A stretch of 64,000 bases of DNA, taken from assembly GCA_012515235.1 (NCBI GenBank), contig JAAYYU010000018.1, positions 1 through 64,000 of the forward strand. Direction: 5' to 3'. Position numbers and translations under genes: made by a program. The DNA comes from Candidatus Anammoximicrobium sp. (GTDB taxonomy: Bacteria; Planctomycetota; Planctomycetia; Pirellulales; Pirellulaceae). The notes beneath the pieces are model-generated. The model did no database searches. It saw only the letters and a list, made by a program, of their open reading frames with translations, and was not told the DNA's origin. This document shows, piece after piece, positions 52,523 through 61,989 of this stretch (its first letter is position 1; the number at the start of each line of letters is the position of its first letter).

Positions 52523-52761
52523 AGGATCGTGCGTGCCAAGCCCGCATGCAGCCCCTGCAAGAAGCGGCGGGCCAGCGTTTCTCCTGCCCTCTTTCGCCGC
52601 CGATTCGCGGGAAAAACCGCGGCGGCGCATGTTGACCAGGGCGTTTTGTGGTTACAATCGCAAAGTGACCATCGTTCTGGTCAAGCCTGTTCCGGCCTGC
52701 ACCGACGGCTTCGGGAAGTGTTACCGTTTCGACCCCGTTTTCGCGAAGGTTGATCCACGCC

Positions 52762-54081
52762 ATGTCCGACGCACTACGTCTCCGCATCTTTGCCGAATTG
52801 GACTCGGTCGTCCTGATCGATCCCCATACGCACATCAACGCCCTTCAGCCGGCGTCGTCCACCTTGGCCGACATCCTGGGGTATCACTACTACACCGAGT
52901 TGGCTCACTCGGCGGGAATGCCCAAGGAGCAAGTAGAAGAGGCGGGCCTGGATCCCAAGGAGAAATGCGGGCGGCTATTCGCCAACCTGGCGCCGCTGCA
53001 GAACACCGTCCAGTACAGCTGGTTTTTGGAACTCGCCCAGGCCTTCTTCGGTTTCCAAGGCGACCGGATCTCGGCCGATAACTGGGAGCCGTTGTACGAC
53101 GCGGCGTGCGCGAAGCAGGCTTCCGAAGACTGGGCCGGTCAGGTGCTGGAGCAGAGCAAGCTGCAGGCGGTGTTTCTGACGAACGAGTTCGACGACCCGC
53201 TGGAAGGCTTTGACACCGCCGTGTACATCCCCTGCCTGCGGACGGATGATCTGGTGTTTCACTTGGCCAGGCCGGATGTCCGCGAGCGGTTGGAGGATGT
53301 GTCCGGCGTCTCCGTCGGCGATGCCGGTTCGCTGCGGGCGGCCCTCGGGAAACGGTTCGAGCATTTCAAATCCAAAGGCGCGAAAGCCTGCGCCATCAGC
53401 CTGCCCCCGGACTTCTCGCCCGCGAGGATCTCGCCGGGGCGGGCCGACACGGCGATCCAGGAGATCGGCAAGCGGGGCACGGACGCAGCCCTGTCTCATC
53501 AGCAGGCGCTGTCCCAATTCGTCTTCTGGACGCTGGCTGAATTCTGCACCGAATTCCACTTGCCCTTTGACCTGATGATCGGCGTCAACCGCCGCGTCTA
53601 TGAAGCGGGCGTGTACCAGGGACAGGACTTGTACGACAGCCGCGTGTCGCTGATCCAGTACCGGGAGCTGTTCAACGCCTTCCCCCAGGTGACCTTTCCG
53701 GTCTCCGTCCTGGCCAGCGTCACCAATCAGGAACTGACCAGCTACGCCTGGATCTTTCCCAACGTCGTGACGCAGGGCCACTGGTGGTATTCGAACACGC
53801 CGGCGTTCATCGAGCGGGATTTGTCGGCGCGTCTGGAAGTGGTGCCGCAGACGAAGCAGATCGGCTACTACAGCGACATGTACAAGCTGGAATTCGCGTT
53901 GCCCAAGTTCCGCATGTACAAACGGGTGTTGGCCAAAGTGCTGGCGGAACGGTTTGTCGTCGACCGCGGTTGGAGCGAAGAGCGGGCAATCGCCCTCGGC
54001 AAGTGCGTGCTCCGCGAGAACGTCGACCGCGTGTTCGGCTTGGGAAAGGGGTACGCCGTCGAAGATCTGCTGTTCGCGTGA
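52762..54081 (+). CDS. uxaC: Uronate (glucuronate) isomerase-like amidohydrolase
   Basis: A 439-residue member of the uronate isomerase branch of the amidohydrolase superfamily. LIDPHTHINALQPASSTLAD supplies the metal-binding HxH near the N-terminus. ILGYHYYTELAHSAGMP, EFHLPFDLMIGVNRRVYE and NVVTQGHWWYSNTPAFIERD (a His-Trp-Trp segment as in uronate isomerases) follow. It would convert glucuronate to fructuronate. The similarity to E. coli UxaC is moderate, and planctomycete paralogs may have other substrates. The ATG at 52762 is chosen; a TTG at 52750 is also in frame. Confidence 0.7.
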   Translation: MSDALRLRIFAELDSVVLIDPHTHINALQPASSTLADILGYHYYTELAHSAGMPKEQVEEAGLDPKEKCGRLFANLAPLQNTVQYSWFLELAQAFFGFQGDRISADNWEPLYDAACAKQASEDWAGQVLEQSKLQAVFLTNEFDDPLEGFDTAVYIPCLRTDDLVFHLARPDVRERLEDVSGVSVGDAGSLRAALGKRFEHFKSKGAKACAISLPPDFSPARISPGRADTAIQEIGKRGTDAALSHQQALSQFVFWTLAEFCTEFHLPFDLMIGVNRRVYEAGVYQGQDLYDSRVSLIQYRELFNAFPQVTFPVSVLASVTNQELTSYAWIFPNVVTQGHWWYSNTPAFIERDLSARLEVVPQTKQIGYYSDMYKLEFALPKFRMYKRVLAKVLAERFVVDRGWSEERAIALGKCVLRENVDRVFGLGKGYAVEDLLFA

Positions 54082-54140
54082 GGCCGGCCAAGCCGGCAGG
54101 CGCGGCCGCGCTGCGGCGGGAGCCGAAGGTGACCGGTCGA

Positions 54141-54902
54141 ATGCCAGGTCTGGGTCTGACATTTCGCCTCGTGAGGCTGGGCGCCGATCTGTTGTTGCCG
54201 CCCGCCTGTAATTTCTGCGGCGCCGAATTGCCTTCGCTTGCCGAGTCGCCGTTGTTTTGTTCCGCCTGCCGCCAGGCCTTCCAGGCGTTGCCGGTCGCGG
54301 TATGCCGGCGCTGCGCGGCGCCCGTGCCCGCGGATCACCGGGAAGACGATTGTCCGCGGTGCCGAAACCGCCGTTATCAGTTCCAGGCCGCCGTGGCGCT
54401 GGGCGTGTATCAGGGGGCGCTCCGGGAAGCCGTGATTCGGATGAAGCAAAGCGCCCAGGAGCCGCTGACGCTGTCGATGGGATATCTGCTGGCCGACCGG
54501 GTCCGCGAGGTCCTGGCGGCCTCGTTGCCGGATTTGCTCGTTCCGATTCCGGCGTACTGGCTGAAGCGGGTCTGGCGCGGCGTCAACAGCCCGGATCTGC
54601 TGGTCGAAACGATGGCCCGGCGGCTTCGCCTGCCGTCGGCAAATGACCTGATCCGGTGTCGCCGCCGCACGCAGAAGCAAGGAACGCTGTTGCCCTCGGA
54701 ACGGGCAGCCAACGTGCGAGACGCATTCGCGTTCAATTCGGACTATGATATAGTGGGCAGTCACGTGTTGTTGGTCGACGATATCATGACCACGGGTTCC
54801 ACGGCCAGTGAGGCCGCCCGCACACTGCGCCGCGCCGGAGTCGCACGGGTGACCGTGGCCGTGGTTGCTCGCGGTGTCGGGCTTGCGCAACGGCAGTTGT
54901 GA
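54141..54902 (+). CDS. comF: ComF family protein (phosphoribosyltransferase fold)
   Basis: A 253-residue protein. The N-terminal part has a four-Cys zinc knuckle plus a second one (ACNFCGAELP, LFCSACRQAFQ, VCRRCAAPVP, DCPRCRNRR). The C-terminal half is a type I phosphoribosyltransferase fold with HVLLVDDIMTTGSTASEAAR, the PRPP loop, and LIRCRRRTQKQGTLLPSERA, the ComF-specific basic segment. ComF assists DNA uptake and single-strand DNA handling in competent bacteria. It starts 59 bases after the isomerase gene; its stop abuts the DUF502 gene (next codon), so the two are likely translated together. Confidence 0.9.
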   Translation: MPGLGLTFRLVRLGADLLLPPACNFCGAELPSLAESPLFCSACRQAFQALPVAVCRRCAAPVPADHREDDCPRCRNRRYQFQAAVALGVYQGALREAVIRMKQSAQEPLTLSMGYLLADRVREVLAASLPDLLVPIPAYWLKRVWRGVNSPDLLVETMARRLRLPSANDLIRCRRRTQKQGTLLPSERAANVRDAFAFNSDYDIVGSHVLLVDDIMTTGSTASEAARTLRRAGVARVTVAVVARGVGLAQRQL

Positions 54903-55853
54903 GTGTCCCGGTGGGTGAATGGCCTTTTTAGCAATGTCCCGACAGAGATGCCTGTGAGCGATCAAGTCACCCAGAGCGAAGGACCGGCGCCGCGACGGCG
55001 ACCGTTTCGCCGTGCCGTGCTGCACGGACTGGGCGTCGTTCTGCCGCCCCTGCTGACGATCGTCGTCTTTCTCTGGGCCTGGAACCTGATTTCGGCGTAC
55101 GTCCTGGCGCCTGTCGAAAACACCGCCCGGCGTCTGATCGTGGCCGCGATTTGGGATGTGCGCGTCAAGCCGCCCGAGGCCGCTCGCATCAAGTCCTACC
55201 AGGAGTTGCGCAGCGGCGAGTGGATTCCGCATCACGTCCACGAGGTGGTGAAGGCCAGCCCCAAGGCGGATGTTCCCCAGACGGCCCAGGCCTGGTTCGA
55301 ACGCTATGTGGACCTGGTGTACCTGCGGCGGACGACGGTCTTGCCCGTGTTTCTGGCCGTGTTCGTACTGGTCATGTATCTCCTCGGCAAGTTCTTCGCC
55401 GCCGGCATCGGCCGCTGGATCTGGAGTCTGTTCGAAGGCCTGATCGAACGTGTGCCGCTGGTCCGGAATGTGTATTCGTCCGTCAAGCAGGTGACGGACT
55501 ACGTGTTCGACGAGCGGCGGATTGGATTCAACCGCGTGGTGGCGGTCGAATACCCGCGCCGCGGCACGTGGGCGATTGCGTTCGTGACCGGCGAGGGAAT
55601 TCTCGACGTTTACGCGGCGGCCAACGAACCGATGCTCAGCCTTTTGATCCCCACGTCGCCGGTGCCGGGCACCGGTTTTACGGTCATGGTCCGGAAAAGC
55701 GAGGTGCTGGACCTGAATATGACGGTCGATCAGGCCCTGCAGTACCTCGTCAGCTGCGGCGTGGTCGTCCCGCCCCAACAGCAGCGCGAAGAGCTTGCGG
55801 AATCCGTTCCGTCCGGTGTCGCGACTGGCCGACACGTTTGGAATGCCAGCTAG
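54903..55853 (+). CDS. DUF502 family membrane protein
   Basis: A 316-residue protein with two main membrane segments, VLHGLGVVLPPLLTIVVFLW near the N-terminus and VLPVFLAVFVLVMYLLGKFF at about 145. Family signatures are RGL/HGLGVVLPPLLTIV, GRWIWSLFEGLIERVPLVRN, VYSSVKQVTDYVFDER, FNRVVAVEYPRRGTWAIAFV and VPGTGFTVMVRKSEVLDL. DUF502 proteins are widespread and of unknown function. The GTG at 54903 is contiguous with the comF stop; an ATG at 54948 is an alternative start with little change. An insertion of about 50 residues between the membrane segments (VRVKPPEAARIKSYQ) seems larger than in typical homologs. Confidence 0.85.
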   Translation: MSRWVNGLFSNVPTEMPVSDQVTQSEGPAPRRRPFRRAVLHGLGVVLPPLLTIVVFLWAWNLISAYVLAPVENTARRLIVAAIWDVRVKPPEAARIKSYQELRSGEWIPHHVHEVVKASPKADVPQTAQAWFERYVDLVYLRRTTVLPVFLAVFVLVMYLLGKFFAAGIGRWIWSLFEGLIERVPLVRNVYSSVKQVTDYVFDERRIGFNRVVAVEYPRRGTWAIAFVTGEGILDVYAAANEPMLSLLIPTSPVPGTGFTVMVRKSEVLDLNMTVDQALQYLVSCGVVVPPQQQREELAESVPSGVATGRHVWNAS

Positions 55854-55866
55854 GAGCGTGTTGCCG

Positions 55867-56859
55867 ATGCCCACCGAACCAGCTCACCCGGCGGCGCGCT
55901 TGCCGAGTCCCAAGGCCCCGTCCGGGCGCGGCCAGACGGCCCCGCGGCGGTTGCGGTTGGGAACCCGCGCCAGCGTCTTGGCCCGCTGGCAAGCCGATTG
56001 GGTCGCGGCGGCCTTGGCCCAACTGGGCGTGCCGGTCGAGCTGGTTCACGTCTCGACTCACGGCGACGTCTCATCCCGGCCGCTGGGGGCCATCGGCGGA
56101 CAGGGGGTTTTTACCAAGGAATTGCAGCGGGCCTTGCTGGACGGCGCCGTCGACTTGGCCGTCCACAGCCTCAAGGATCTCCCCACCGAACGCCCGGCGG
56201 GCCTGGCCCTGGCCGCTGTGCCCGAACGTGAGAGCGTACGGGACGTCCTGGTCTCGCACGTTGTCGACGGGCTCGACGCTTTGCCGCCCGGCGCCCGCAT
56301 CGGGACCGGCAGTAGTCGCCGCCGGGCGCAGTTGCTGCACGCGCGGCCCGATCTCCAGGTTTCCGAAATTCGCGGCAACGTGGACACCCGCCTGCGGAAG
56401 CTGGACGAGGGCCAGTACGAAGCCATTGTCCTGGCCGAAGCGGGCCTGAAGCGTCTGGGGCTGAGCGCACGCATCACTCAAATCCTGCCCCTGGAACGAA
56501 TGCTGCCTGCCGTCGGGCAGGGCGCGCTGGGCGTCGAAGCCCGCCGTGACGACGACGCCGTCCTGCAGACGCTGACGCAACTGGATCACCCCGGCACGCG
56601 CTGGGCGGTGCTGGCGGAACGAGCGTTGCTGGCGGCGCTCGACACCGGCTGCCTGGCCCCCGTCGGCGCTTGGGCCCGCGTCCAGGGCGATGGCCTCCAG
56701 TTGGACGCCGTCGTGCTCAGCCCCGACGGGCGCGAACGCCTGGCCGCCTCGTCGGCCGGCCCGCCCCAACAGGCCGAGTCCCTGGGGCGGGCAGTGGCCG
56801 CCGAACTGCTGGCTCGCGGCGCCTCGCAGCTGATCGCGGCTTCGCGGCGAAGCCCGTGA
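55867..56859 (+). CDS. hemC: Porphobilinogen deaminase (hydroxymethylbilane synthase)
   Basis: A 330-residue enzyme joining four porphobilinogens into hydroxymethylbilane for heme. RRLRLGTRASVLARWQADWV, HVSTHGDVSSRPLGAIGGQG, VFTKELQRALLDGAVDLAVH and SLKDLPTERPAGLALAAVPE are all diagnostic; the catalytic Asp is probably in DLAVHSLKD. IGTGSSRRRAQLL and VGQGALGVEARRDD follow. ALDTGCLAPVGAWA contains the Cys that carries the dipyrromethane cofactor. The start at 55867 is 14 bases after the DUF502 stop, with TAGGAG further upstream; ATG 55843 and TTG 55861 are alternatives. The N-terminal 25 residues before the core are extra. Confidence 0.94.
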   Translation: MPTEPAHPAARLPSPKAPSGRGQTAPRRLRLGTRASVLARWQADWVAAALAQLGVPVELVHVSTHGDVSSRPLGAIGGQGVFTKELQRALLDGAVDLAVHSLKDLPTERPAGLALAAVPERESVRDVLVSHVVDGLDALPPGARIGTGSSRRRAQLLHARPDLQVSEIRGNVDTRLRKLDEGQYEAIVLAEAGLKRLGLSARITQILPLERMLPAVGQGALGVEARRDDDAVLQTLTQLDHPGTRWAVLAERALLAALDTGCLAPVGAWARVQGDGLQLDAVVLSPDGRERLAASSAGPPQQAESLGRAVAAELLARGASQLIAASRRSP

Positions 56860-57107
56860 AACCGCGTTTCGTCGCGGTTACCAGCCGTCTTACCCCGCGC
56901 CGCTGCCGGCGCCGCTGCCGGCGCTGCTGGCAGTCGCTGCCAAAGCCATTTGCGCGTTTTTTCTCGGCCGGCCGCAAACTGGCCTTGATGCGATCTGCCG
57001 CAATTCCTAGCATCCCCCACGCTTATCTTGCCATCTTGTCTGTTTCTCCCACGCGCCGGCGTCGGGAAGAGGACTTGGTTCTGTTCGTCGCTTGGCAGGT
57101 GAACACG

Positions 57108-60100
57108 GTGGTTCCAATACGACGGTTTTTTCAGCAACTGGCTGCATCCCTGGCAGTGCGATACAGCGCTCTGGCGGCGTTGCTCTTGCTCGCTCTCTGG
57201 GGCTGGATCAGCATTGGCGCGGAAGGCGGTTCGTACGATGCCTTTCCGTTGCGTCACAAGACAGCGGCCGATGTCGAACCGTTGCTGACGCCGTTGCTCA
57301 GCAGTCTCCAACCGCCGCCCCACGTCATCGTAGACTCGCAGGGGAACCAGATTCTGGTCCGCGGCTCGGAGCAGGCTCGCAAAATCGTGCGGCAATTCGT
57401 CGACTCGGTCGATCGCCCGTCGGCCAGCGTTTCGGGCCGGACCACAGCCCGGACGACGGCGCCATCGCAGTCGGCCACGCCCGTCGTCCGCGCCTATCCG
57501 GTCCCCCGGAACCAGCTAGCGGAAGTGGCGGCCAGACTGGAAGCCCGTTTTCGCACTCGCCCCGACGCCCGCCTGACGACGGACCCGGACACGTCTCAAG
57601 TCGTCGTGCTGGCGCCGCCCGATGTCCAGGCGCAGGTTGCCGGCGAGCTGAACCGTCCGCTGGAACAAGGTTCAACGGCTGCCGCCGGCGTGCCGGCGGT
57701 CCTGCCGGTGCGCCGGGCTGAAACCTCGCTGCAACTGACACGGGTGCCGCTGGCCCGCGTCGAATTGCAACTGCGGCAGATGCTCGGTTCCCGCCTGGAA
57801 CCGCGTCCGCAAGGTCGGAACGACGGCCCCGACTTCGTGCTGGTCAAAGGCACGCGGCGCGCGGAACTGTTTTTGGACCGGGCGAGGAACACCGTGCATC
57901 TGCTCGGCGACCCACCGCTGGTCGCTCAAACCGCGCATCTGCTGGCCGCCCTGGACGTGACCGAACCCGTCCCCGGAGTGACTCAGCAAGCGACCCGGAT
58001 CATCCCGCTGCAGCGGGCGGACCCGGCCAAGGTCCAAGAAGCGGTGGACGCCTTGCGTCAAGAGCCAAGGACGGCTCCGCCCACGCGGACGAAGCCCGGA
58101 GCCGCCGACACGAGCCAGCAACCGGCGCGTCTGCCGGTCCGCCTGGTCCAGTTCGCAGAGCCCGCTGACGCCGGCGCGCCGCCGGGGGCCGGCGAGCCGG
58201 AAGCCCGCCGCATTCCTGCGCCGCAGGAAGAAGAAATGGCCGAGCCCGCGCGGCAGGAGCAACGGCTGCGGCAATTGGGAGACAATGTCGAGATCGAAAC
58301 GCTGCCCGACTTGGACGTGATCATCCTGCGCGGCCGCGATCCGGACGTCGACGAGGTGGCGCGGATCATCGCCGAATTGGAGCGGTTGAGCGCCGAGACG
58401 ATCCCGGAAATCCACATCCACAGCCTCCGCTACGTCCACTGCCTGAACCTGGTCCAGATCATCGACCTGGTAGTCCAGGACTTGATCGGCGGCCGTCAGG
58501 GCAAAATCCACATCACGCCGCTGGTCAAGCCCAACGCCGTGCTGCTGATCGGCTGGGGTGAAGCGGTCACGGCCATGAAGGAGTTGATCGACAAGCTGGA
58601 CACGCCGGTCTCGCCCGAATCGCAGATCCGCGTCTATCGCCTGCGGCACGCCCCCGCGACGTCGGTCCAGCAGACGATCCAACAGGCGTTTCCTACGCCG
58701 CAGGGCTTGGCCCCGCGCGTCCAATCCACTGTCGATACCCGGACCAACGCGTTGATCGTCCGCGCCTCGCCCGGCGATCTGGCCGAAGTTGATCTGCTGA
58801 TCAGCCGCCTCGATCACGGCGGCAGCGCCGCGGTCCGGCAGGCCCGAATCTTCAAACTCAAGAACACGCTGGCCGCGGATCTGGCCGGCACGCTGCAAAA
58901 CGCCATCAGCGCCGCTGCGGGCGGCATCGGCGACCAGGCCTCCGCGGTGCTGGAACTGCTGACGGCCGACGTCGCCAGTCAGAAACTGATCAAGTCCGGC
59001 CTGCTGCAGGACGTGATCGTCACCCCGGACCCGCACACTAACTCGCTGCTGGTGACGGGGCCGGCCGACAGCATGGATCTGTTGGCGGCCCTGATCGAGC
59101 AGCTGGATACGCCCACGGCGGTGGCCCAGATCAAGGTGTTCAAGATCGTCAACGGGGACGCCAACAGCCTGATCGAGATGCTCCGTATTCTGCTGCCGGC
59201 CCAGGCCACCGTGGCCGGGCCGCAATTGGCAGGCGCCGAAGGGGAAACGAACCTGGTGCCCGTCCGCTTCTCGGTCGACCTCCGCACCAACAGCATCATC
59301 GCCACCGGCTCGCAGGACGATCTGGCGATTATCGAGGCCCTGCTGCTGCGGCTGGATGAAGAGGACGTCGAACAGCGCGTGAACACCGTCTATCGCCTGA
59401 AGAACGCGCCGGCCGGAGACGTGGCGACGGCCATCAACGAGTTCCTCCGCAGCGAGCGCATCGTGACGCAGGCCGCGCCGGGATTGCTCAGCCCCTTCGA
59501 ACAGATCGAACGCGAAGTGATCGTGGTGCCCGAGCCGGTCAGCAATTCGCTGATCATCAGCGCCACGCCGCGGTTCTCGGAAGAGATCCAGAAAATCGTG
59601 GAAGACTTGGATAAACAACCGCCTCAAGTGCTGATCCAGGTGGTGATCGCGGAAATCGAACTCGACAACGTGGATGAATTCGGGATCGAGTTGGGATTGC
59701 AGGATTCGCTGCTGTTCGACCGTAGCCTGTTGAGCGGCCTGGAGACGATTACCAGGACGGTGAATGAAATCGGGGAAGGCGGGGCTGTCGTGACGACGAC
59801 GGAAGACGTGATCGTCGCGGCCGCGAACTCGCCGGGTTTCGACTTTAACAACGGAAAGCCCTTGGGAAACGCCGGCAGCGAGCGCGCGTTTACCCGGTCC
59901 AGCAGCGTAGGCTCGCAGGGCACGTCGTTCTTCAACGTGGGGCGAGTCAACAACGAATTGGGATACGGCGGCTTGGCGCTGTCGGCCTCCAGCGAAAGCG
60001 TCAGCATCTTGATCCGCGCCTTGCAGCACTCGCGGCGGATGGAGGTCCTGGGGCGGCCCCAAGTGATGACGCTGGACAATCAGCCGGCGTTCATCCAGGT

Positions 60101-60848
60101 GGGAGAGCGCGTCCCGCGGATTTCGGGCTCGCGGTTCGACGGGCGCGTGCAGACCAACGACATCGAATACGAGAACACGGGCTTGATCCTCGGCGTCACC
60201 CCGCGAATCAGCCCCGATGGCATGGTGGTCATGGAAATCGACGCGGAGAAATCCCGCGTGGGAGACGAGACCTCGGGGATTCCGGTCTCCGTGGTCGAGG
60301 GCCGGGAAATCCGTTCGCCGCGGATCACCGTCACCATGGCGCAGACCACGGTCAGCGCCAGCGACAAGGAAACCATCGTGCTGGGCGGATTGATCACCAA
60401 GGAAAAGGAAGTCATTAAACGCCGCGTGCCCTTCCTGTCGGACATTCCGGTCCTGGGACATCTGTTCCGCTACGACGGCGAGGAGTCCCGCCGGTCGGAA
60501 CTGCTGATCTTCCTGACCCCGCACGTCGTCCGCTCGCCCGAGGACATGGAACGCATCAAACAGACAGAGGCGGCGCGAATGAGTTGGTGCCTGGCGGATG
60601 TCCACGAGATCCATGGCCCGACCGGATTGTTCGAGGACGCCAACGGCGGCTGTCTGGTGGGCGACGGCCAAGTGGTCTTTCCGGACACCAACCCGGAAGG
60701 TCGCCAGCCGGGTGAGTTCTCGCCGGCGCCGGTTCCGCTCGATCAGCTGCCGCTTTCGCCGAACCTCCAGCAGTTGCCCGCGCCGGCCGAGCCGCCGGCG
60801 GAACCTCCGGCAGCGCCGCCAGATGCCGCGGCCGCGCCTGTGCCTTGA
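57108..60848 (+). CDS. Large secretin (GspD/PilQ family)
   Basis: About 1246 residues, one membrane or signal segment at about 10-35 (LAVRYSALAALLLLALWGW). GTG 57108 behind AGGTG is the best start; the frame is open further upstream without coding character. Residues about 40-960 are a string of secretin N-type modules, for example DVEPLLTPLLSSLQPPPHVI, VYRLRHAPATSVQQTIQQAF, VFKIVNGDANSLIEMLRILL and VYRLKNAPAGDVATAINEFL. The secretin pore domain is at about 970-1145 (QVMTLDNQPAFIQVGERVPR, ISPDGMVVMEIDAEKS, VLGGLITKEKEVIKRRVPFL, ELLIFLTPHVVRS). A Pro/Ala tail follows. It forms outer-membrane channels of type II secretion or type IV pili; at least five N-modules is more than usual. Confidence 0.9.
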   Translation: MVPIRRFFQQLAASLAVRYSALAALLLLALWGWISIGAEGGSYDAFPLRHKTAADVEPLLTPLLSSLQPPPHVIVDSQGNQILVRGSEQARKIVRQFVDSVDRPSASVSGRTTARTTAPSQSATPVVRAYPVPRNQLAEVAARLEARFRTRPDARLTTDPDTSQVVVLAPPDVQAQVAGELNRPLEQGSTAAAGVPAVLPVRRAETSLQLTRVPLARVELQLRQMLGSRLEPRPQGRNDGPDFVLVKGTRRAELFLDRARNTVHLLGDPPLVAQTAHLLAALDVTEPVPGVTQQATRIIPLQRADPAKVQEAVDALRQEPRTAPPTRTKPGAADTSQQPARLPVRLVQFAEPADAGAPPGAGEPEARRIPAPQEEEMAEPARQEQRLRQLGDNVEIETLPDLDVIILRGRDPDVDEVARIIAELERLSAETIPEIHIHSLRYVHCLNLVQIIDLVVQDLIGGRQGKIHITPLVKPNAVLLIGWGEAVTAMKELIDKLDTPVSPESQIRVYRLRHAPATSVQQTIQQAFPTPQGLAPRVQSTVDTRTNALIVRASPGDLAEVDLLISRLDHGGSAAVRQARIFKLKNTLAADLAGTLQNAISAAAGGIGDQASAVLELLTADVASQKLIKSGLLQDVIVTPDPHTNSLLVTGPADSMDLLAALIEQLDTPTAVAQIKVFKIVNGDANSLIEMLRILLPAQATVAGPQLAGAEGETNLVPVRFSVDLRTNSIIATGSQDDLAIIEALLLRLDEEDVEQRVNTVYRLKNAPAGDVATAINEFLRSERIVTQAAPGLLSPFEQIEREVIVVPEPVSNSLIISATPRFSEEIQKIVEDLDKQPPQVLIQVVIAEIELDNVDEFGIELGLQDSLLFDRSLLSGLETITRTVNEIGEGGAVVTTTEDVIVAAANSPGFDFNNGKPLGNAGSERAFTRSSSVGSQGTSFFNVGRVNNELGYGGLALSASSESVSILIRALQHSRRMEVLGRPQVMTLDNQPAFIQVGERVPRISGSRFDGRVQTNDIEYENTGLILGVTPRISPDGMVVMEIDAEKSRVGDETSGIPVSVVEGREIRSPRITVTMAQTTVSASDKETIVLGGLITKEKEVIKRRVPFLSDIPVLGHLFRYDGEESRRSELLIFLTPHVVRSPEDMERIKQTEAARMSWCLADVHEIHGPTGLFEDANGGCLVGDGQVVFPDTNPEGRQPGEFSPAPVPLDQLPLSPNLQQLPAPAEPPAEPPAAPPDAAAAPVP

Positions 60849-60864
60849 GGAGCCGCAACGAACG

Positions 60865-61989
60865 ATGATGCAACCGAACGCAATCTGCCGCCGCAGCCGA
60901 CGCAGGGTGGAATTCACTCCATCCAGGATGCCGCACGAATTCGCCCCCGCGAAGCGAGCGCATCTGAGCCTCTGGCTCCTCAGCTTGCTGCTGGCCCTCA
61001 CGGGCTGCGCCAAACTGGATCTGGGCGAGCCCTTCACGCTGTGGAAGTCCGAGCCCCAACCGCAAACGCCCGACAGCCTGGCTGCGGTCTGGACGGAAAC
61101 CACGCTGCATCAACCCGGCAAGCCAGTGGTCCGCGGGTTCGGCGGGAGAATCCTGTTCCATGGCAGCGACCGGCAGCAAGCGGTTCCGGTCGAAGGCCGG
61201 GTGGTCGTCTACGCTTACGACAACGACCGGCCAAACCCGGCCGACCCGGCCCCGGACAAAAAGTATGTCTTTCCGGCCGACAACCTCACGGCGCATCGGA
61301 GCGAATCAAGCCTGGGACCTTCCTACAACTTCTGGCTGCCCTGGGATCAGGCGGGCGGTCCGCAGCGGCGGATCAGTCTGCTGACGCGGTTCGAAGACCA
61401 GAGCGGCAAGATCGTCATGTCGCAAATGGCGCACGTGACGCTGCCCGGACCGGTTGCCCAGCCGCCAAGCGATGCCGGATTGTCGCAAGCCCCCCGGATC
61501 GATCAGGCACCCGGCGCAACGCTGGGCATCCAACGGGCGTCTTACGAGGCGCCGGCGACGCCGGCCCACCAAGCCGAACGCCCGCAGCAGTCTCCAACGA
61601 TGCGGTCCGTGACTATCGATGTAGCACCGCGCCAAGCCAGCCGGCTGCTCTCGGCGGCGGGCAGCGGGACAAGTCCGCAAGGAGCGCAACGTGAGGTCGG
61701 TCCGTCGCCCGGATCGAATTCGACGGAGGCGGCCGCCGGAGCAGGATCCGTCAGTCTGGGACCTGTGGCGCCGCTGGAGCCGGCGGGTCAGCAGGCCGCA
61801 CCACCAGCTGGTTTTGCACCGACACAATTCCCGGCTCAAACCGCATCAGCAACTCGGCCAACTTACGATCCCGTGCGGAGGGAACCTCGCCGCGTAGAAT
61901 CGCTTCACCGCCTGCCACCGACACCTCGATCCGGCTGGTCCCAACCCGAACCGACGCCGCCTCCAGGCAACGCGTCAGCCGTTCGTTGA
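60865..61989 (+). CDS. Lipoprotein associated with the secretin
   Basis: A 374-residue protein starting 16 bases after the secretin stop. A start at 60928 (MPHEFAP) would bring the signal closer. Residues about 34-52 (LSLWLLSLLLALTGC) are a lipoprotein signal with lipobox LTGC. Residues about 70-200 form a beta-rich domain (VRGFGGRILFHGSDRQQAVP, VEGRVVVYAYDNDR, YNFWLPWDQAGGPQRRISLL, MSQMAHVTLPG). The rest is Ala/Pro/Ser-rich low complexity. The last 239 bases overlap the convergent BON-like gene. The position suggests a pilotin- or cargo-like role for the secretin, but I recognise no family. Confidence 0.65.
   Translation: MMQPNAICRRSRRRVEFTPSRMPHEFAPAKRAHLSLWLLSLLLALTGCAKLDLGEPFTLWKSEPQPQTPDSLAAVWTETTLHQPGKPVVRGFGGRILFHGSDRQQAVPVEGRVVVYAYDNDRPNPADPAPDKKYVFPADNLTAHRSESSLGPSYNFWLPWDQAGGPQRRISLLTRFEDQSGKIVMSQMAHVTLPGPVAQPPSDAGLSQAPRIDQAPGATLGIQRASYEAPATPAHQAERPQQSPTMRSVTIDVAPRQASRLLSAAGSGTSPQGAQREVGPSPGSNSTEAAAGAGSVSLGPVAPLEPAGQQAAPPAGFAPTQFPAQTASATRPTYDPVRREPRRVESLHRLPPTPRSGWSQPEPTPPPGNASAVR

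Noticed and set aside
57672-61103. 1143-codon minus-strand frame opposite the secretin
   Set aside because: Shadow of the secretin gene: Arg/Gln/His-rich translation without domains and no ribosome-binding site.
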